Assembly: GCF_910577345.1 (NCBI RefSeq)
Contig: NZ_CAJTMT010000010.1
Location: forward strand, 1 to 64,000
Direction of reading: 5' to 3'
DNA: 64,000 nt
Origin: an uncultured Duncaniella sp.
Lineage (GTDB): Bacteria; Bacteroidota; Bacteroidia; Bacteroidales; Muribaculaceae
Shown here: positions 61,921 to 64,000 of the stretch, piece by piece
Position numbering within the stretch: the first letter of the stretch is position 1
How the letters are laid out: each line of letters opens with the position of its first letter
Notes under the pieces: generated by a model
What the model saw: the letters and a program-made list of their open reading frames with translations, nothing else
The model's database searches: none
Told to the model about the DNA's origin: nothing
Program-made: the position numbers and the translations under genes

Positions 61921-63792
61921 ATGAAAAAACAGTTTGCATATATAAAAGCCGGTCTGCTGAGTCTTGGTGTCATCTTTGCCGCCACCTCATGCTCCGACTA
62001 CCTTGACAAGTCAGAGGAGTCCGACATCTCCGCGACCGAGCCGTTCAAGGATTTCACCAATTTCCAGGGATTCGTCGAGCCTCTCTACAATAATATCCCT
62101 CTTTTCGACAAGGGCTATTGGACAAACTCCTTCAACTGGGGTGACGATGAGGTGACGAGCGCCAACATCAACTATCACATGGTCTATAAAATTGACCAGG
62201 GTGATTTCTGGGGATGGCAGAGCGAATTCGACGGCTGGGGAACAGGTTGGCTCGACCGCAAGGATTTCCAGCCCAGAGAAAGGGACCGTTTCAAGAAAGG
62301 TCTGTGGCCTTGCGCATGGTGGGGTATCCGTCAGTGCAACATGGGTCTTGAGAATCTTGAGCTCCTCACCGATGCGACGACTGAGCAGAGGAAGGCCATC
62401 GAAGGTCAGCTCCTCTTCTTCCGCGGTTGGTTCCACTTCATGCTCATGCAATATTTCGGCGGCCTGCCTTATATTGATGAGGTGATGAATGCCAACGGAC
62501 AGCTCACCCGTCCGCGTCTTTCCTACCATGAATGTGCCGACAAGGCTGCCGCCGACCTCCGCCGTGCCGCCGATCTTCTTCCAATCGACTGGGACAAGAC
62601 TTCAATCAGCATCATCACCAACGGTAATAACCAGCGCCGTATCAACAAGGTCATGGCTCTTGCGTATCTCGGCAAGAATTACCTCTGGGCTGCTTCACCG
62701 CTGATGAACCGTGAATCCACCGGTGCCACCACCTATAATAAAGAATATGCCCAGAAGGCTGCCGATGCTCTTGGCGAACTTCTCAATCTCGTGGAAACGG
62801 GTCAGACACAGTATGAACTTGTCGATTATGCCAATATCGCGGATGTGTTCTATTCCTACGGTCAGAACGGACGTATGCCCGGGTCGACAGAAGTCATCTT
62901 CCGTGGTCCGGAATGGGATCCCTGGCAGAACACCCGCTATGGTCTTGCCCTCCAGTATGTCCCGACTCCTTACCATCCCGACGGCGGTGGCAACAATCTC
63001 AGCCCCTGCGCCAATTATGTCAGCAACTACGGTATGGCCAACGGTCTTCCTCTCGATGACCCGCAGTCAGGATGGGACAAGACACATCCTTGGAAGGGCC
63101 GTGACCCCCGTTTCTACAATGACATTGTGTTTGACGGCTGTCTCATAACCGACAATTACCAGTGTGAGCTTCCCAACATCGAACTTTTCACCGGCGGAGC
63201 CTCACGCGATGTCAATACCGCCTCGCGCACCGGCTATGCACTGAAAAAGTTCCTCCACAAGACCTGTAACCGCTATGATGACGGCTGGGGCTATTCACCG
63301 CAGTTCACAATCGGTCTCAGCTATCTGCGTCTCGCCGATGTCTATCTGATGTATGCGGAAGCAGCTTCGCAGGCGACCGGAACACCGACAGGCAAGTCGT
63401 CGGCCTGTTCCCTCTCCGCACTCGATGCCATCAACAAAATCCGCACCCGTGCAGGAGTTGAAGAGGTCAATGCCAAATTCACAGGGAATCTCGACGGCTT
63501 CATGAGCGAGGTGCGCCGCGAACGCGCGGTTGAACTCTCCTTTGAGGGCCATCGCTTCAACGACCTCCGGCGCTGGATGCTCATTGACAAACCCGAGTAT
63601 GCCAACAAGACTTCAGTCGAGTTCACCCGCAGCGGAGAGTTTGACAAGGCTCATCCCGAGAACAATGCCGTCAGCGGCTTCCACGAAGAAGTGATTGTTG
63701 CCCGCAGCTACTCGGAGAAGCATTATTGGCTCCCCCTCAAAAAGTCGGACTGCAACATGTCGGCTGACTTCAAGCAGAATCCAGGCTGGTAA
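61921..63792 (+). CDS. SusD-like surface glycan-binding lipoprotein
   Basis: 623 residues. Lipobox ATSCSDYLDKSEESDI (Cys near 23) and the TPR-like fold typical of SusD/RagB (ALAYLGKNYLWAASPLMNRE, VRRERAVELSFEGHRFNDLRRW near the end). It caps the receptor and captures ligand. It starts 15 bases after susC. Confidence 0.97.
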   Translation: MKKQFAYIKAGLLSLGVIFAATSCSDYLDKSEESDISATEPFKDFTNFQGFVEPLYNNIPLFDKGYWTNSFNWGDDEVTSANINYHMVYKIDQGDFWGWQSEFDGWGTGWLDRKDFQPRERDRFKKGLWPCAWWGIRQCNMGLENLELLTDATTEQRKAIEGQLLFFRGWFHFMLMQYFGGLPYIDEVMNANGQLTRPRLSYHECADKAAADLRRAADLLPIDWDKTSISIITNGNNQRRINKVMALAYLGKNYLWAASPLMNRESTGATTYNKEYAQKAADALGELLNLVETGQTQYELVDYANIADVFYSYGQNGRMPGSTEVIFRGPEWDPWQNTRYGLALQYVPTPYHPDGGGNNLSPCANYVSNYGMANGLPLDDPQSGWDKTHPWKGRDPRFYNDIVFDGCLITDNYQCELPNIELFTGGASRDVNTASRTGYALKKFLHKTCNRYDDGWGYSPQFTIGLSYLRLADVYLMYAEAASQATGTPTGKSSACSLSALDAINKIRTRAGVEEVNAKFTGNLDGFMSEVRRERAVELSFEGHRFNDLRRWMLIDKPEYANKTSVEFTRSGEFDKAHPENNAVSGFHEEVIVARSYSEKHYWLPLKKSDCNMSADFKQNPGW

Positions 63793-63812
63793 TCATCCTT
63801 AATTAGAATCTC

Positions 63813-64000
63813 ATGAAACAGATACAAAAAATTATAGCTTTGAGTGCCTTGGCGTTGATTGGTGGAAGCACTGCCAACGCTGATGAGCTTCTCGATTCGA
63901 CAAAAGTCCATGTGGCCTTCCGCACGGTCGACAAGATGGATCTTCTTGGCGGCGTTTCGGAAGTGGATATGGAGAAACTCATCGAAAAGGACTATTCGAC
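63813..64000 (+). CDS. second SusC-like receptor, N-terminal part
   Basis: ATG 63813, 20 bases after the susD stop; 62 codons are visible before the window ends. Signal peptide (KQIQKIIALSALALIGGSTANA), then KVHVAFRTVDKMDLLGGVSEVDMEKLIEK, resembling the start of SusC-like receptors without the usual carboxypeptidase-like domain. Identity is inferred from a short fragment. Confidence 0.6.
   Translation, partial: MKQIQKIIALSALALIGGSTANADELLDSTKVHVAFRTVDKMDLLGGVSEVDMEKLIEKDYS

Overview
This window reads as chromosomal DNA of a gut-type member of the Bacteroidota (order Bacteroidales; codon use and gene set would fit the Muribaculaceae, but that family-level guess is inference). The evidence is a SusC/SusD pair with a hybrid two-component regulator and GH43 enzymes, a GLPGLI-family protein, S9 peptidase, OPT-family transporter and TPR protein typical of the phylum, and many promoters with the Bacteroidota -7 consensus TAnnTTTG, almost always without a purine-rich ribosome binding site.

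Layout. 1-9 kb: the tail of a flavin reductase and an exported flavodoxin, then a Crp/Fnr regulator, an alpha/beta hydrolase, an orphan protein, a GLPGLI protein, a small lipoprotein, a membrane-tethered winged-helix regulator and an outer-membrane beta-barrel receptor. This stretch carries three copies of one regulatory unit (end of a crp gene, palindrome, -7 box); the third retains a 20-codon fossil of a second crp gene. 9-12.5 kb: a decaying sugar locus holding a beta-barrel gene with a frameshift, a cation:sugar symporter with two frameshifts that is fused by a deletion to the back half of a zinc-type dehydrogenase, and a LacI regulator whose start is broken. 12.7 kb: tRNA-Gln(CTG). 13-20 kb: acyltransferase, YjbQ, a split ThrE exporter with a small partner, a LysR regulator and a large exported S9 peptidase. 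20.3-22.6 kb: an AT-rich island with a radical SAM/SPASM enzyme translationally coupled to a small Cys-rich protein, followed by a non-coding stretch with two inverted, covarying hairpins. 23.8-29.6 kb: a histidine operon hisGDCBHA (hisF and hisI(E) are not in the window), ending in a very long hairpin. 29.7-43.4 kb: MlaF/MlaE-type ABC transporter, hisS, nfo, MFS transporter, then lysC-lysA-OPT transporter-MATE in one apparent operon, and a TPR protein. 43.8-50.7 kb: an AT-rich UvrD-type helicase with an embedded nuclease-like domain, a D-Ala-D-Ala dipeptidase homologue, a 3-copy tandem repeat, release factor 3, a DUF4160/DUF2442 pair and a DinD relic. 50.7-64 kb: a polysaccharide utilization locus with a hybrid two-component sensor on the minus strand and, divergently, two GH43 enzymes, SusC, SusD and the start of a second SusC-like receptor; the enzymes point to xylan or arabinoxylan-type pentose glycans.

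The most unusual signals are the triplicated Crp-type operator/promoter unit, the 11-bp phased TGTCAG repeats between the membrane winged-helix gene and its receptor gene, the radical SAM/Cys-rich pair with the adjacent covarying hairpins, and the transporter-dehydrogenase gene fusion. All positions and alignments were made by eye; no database search was run.
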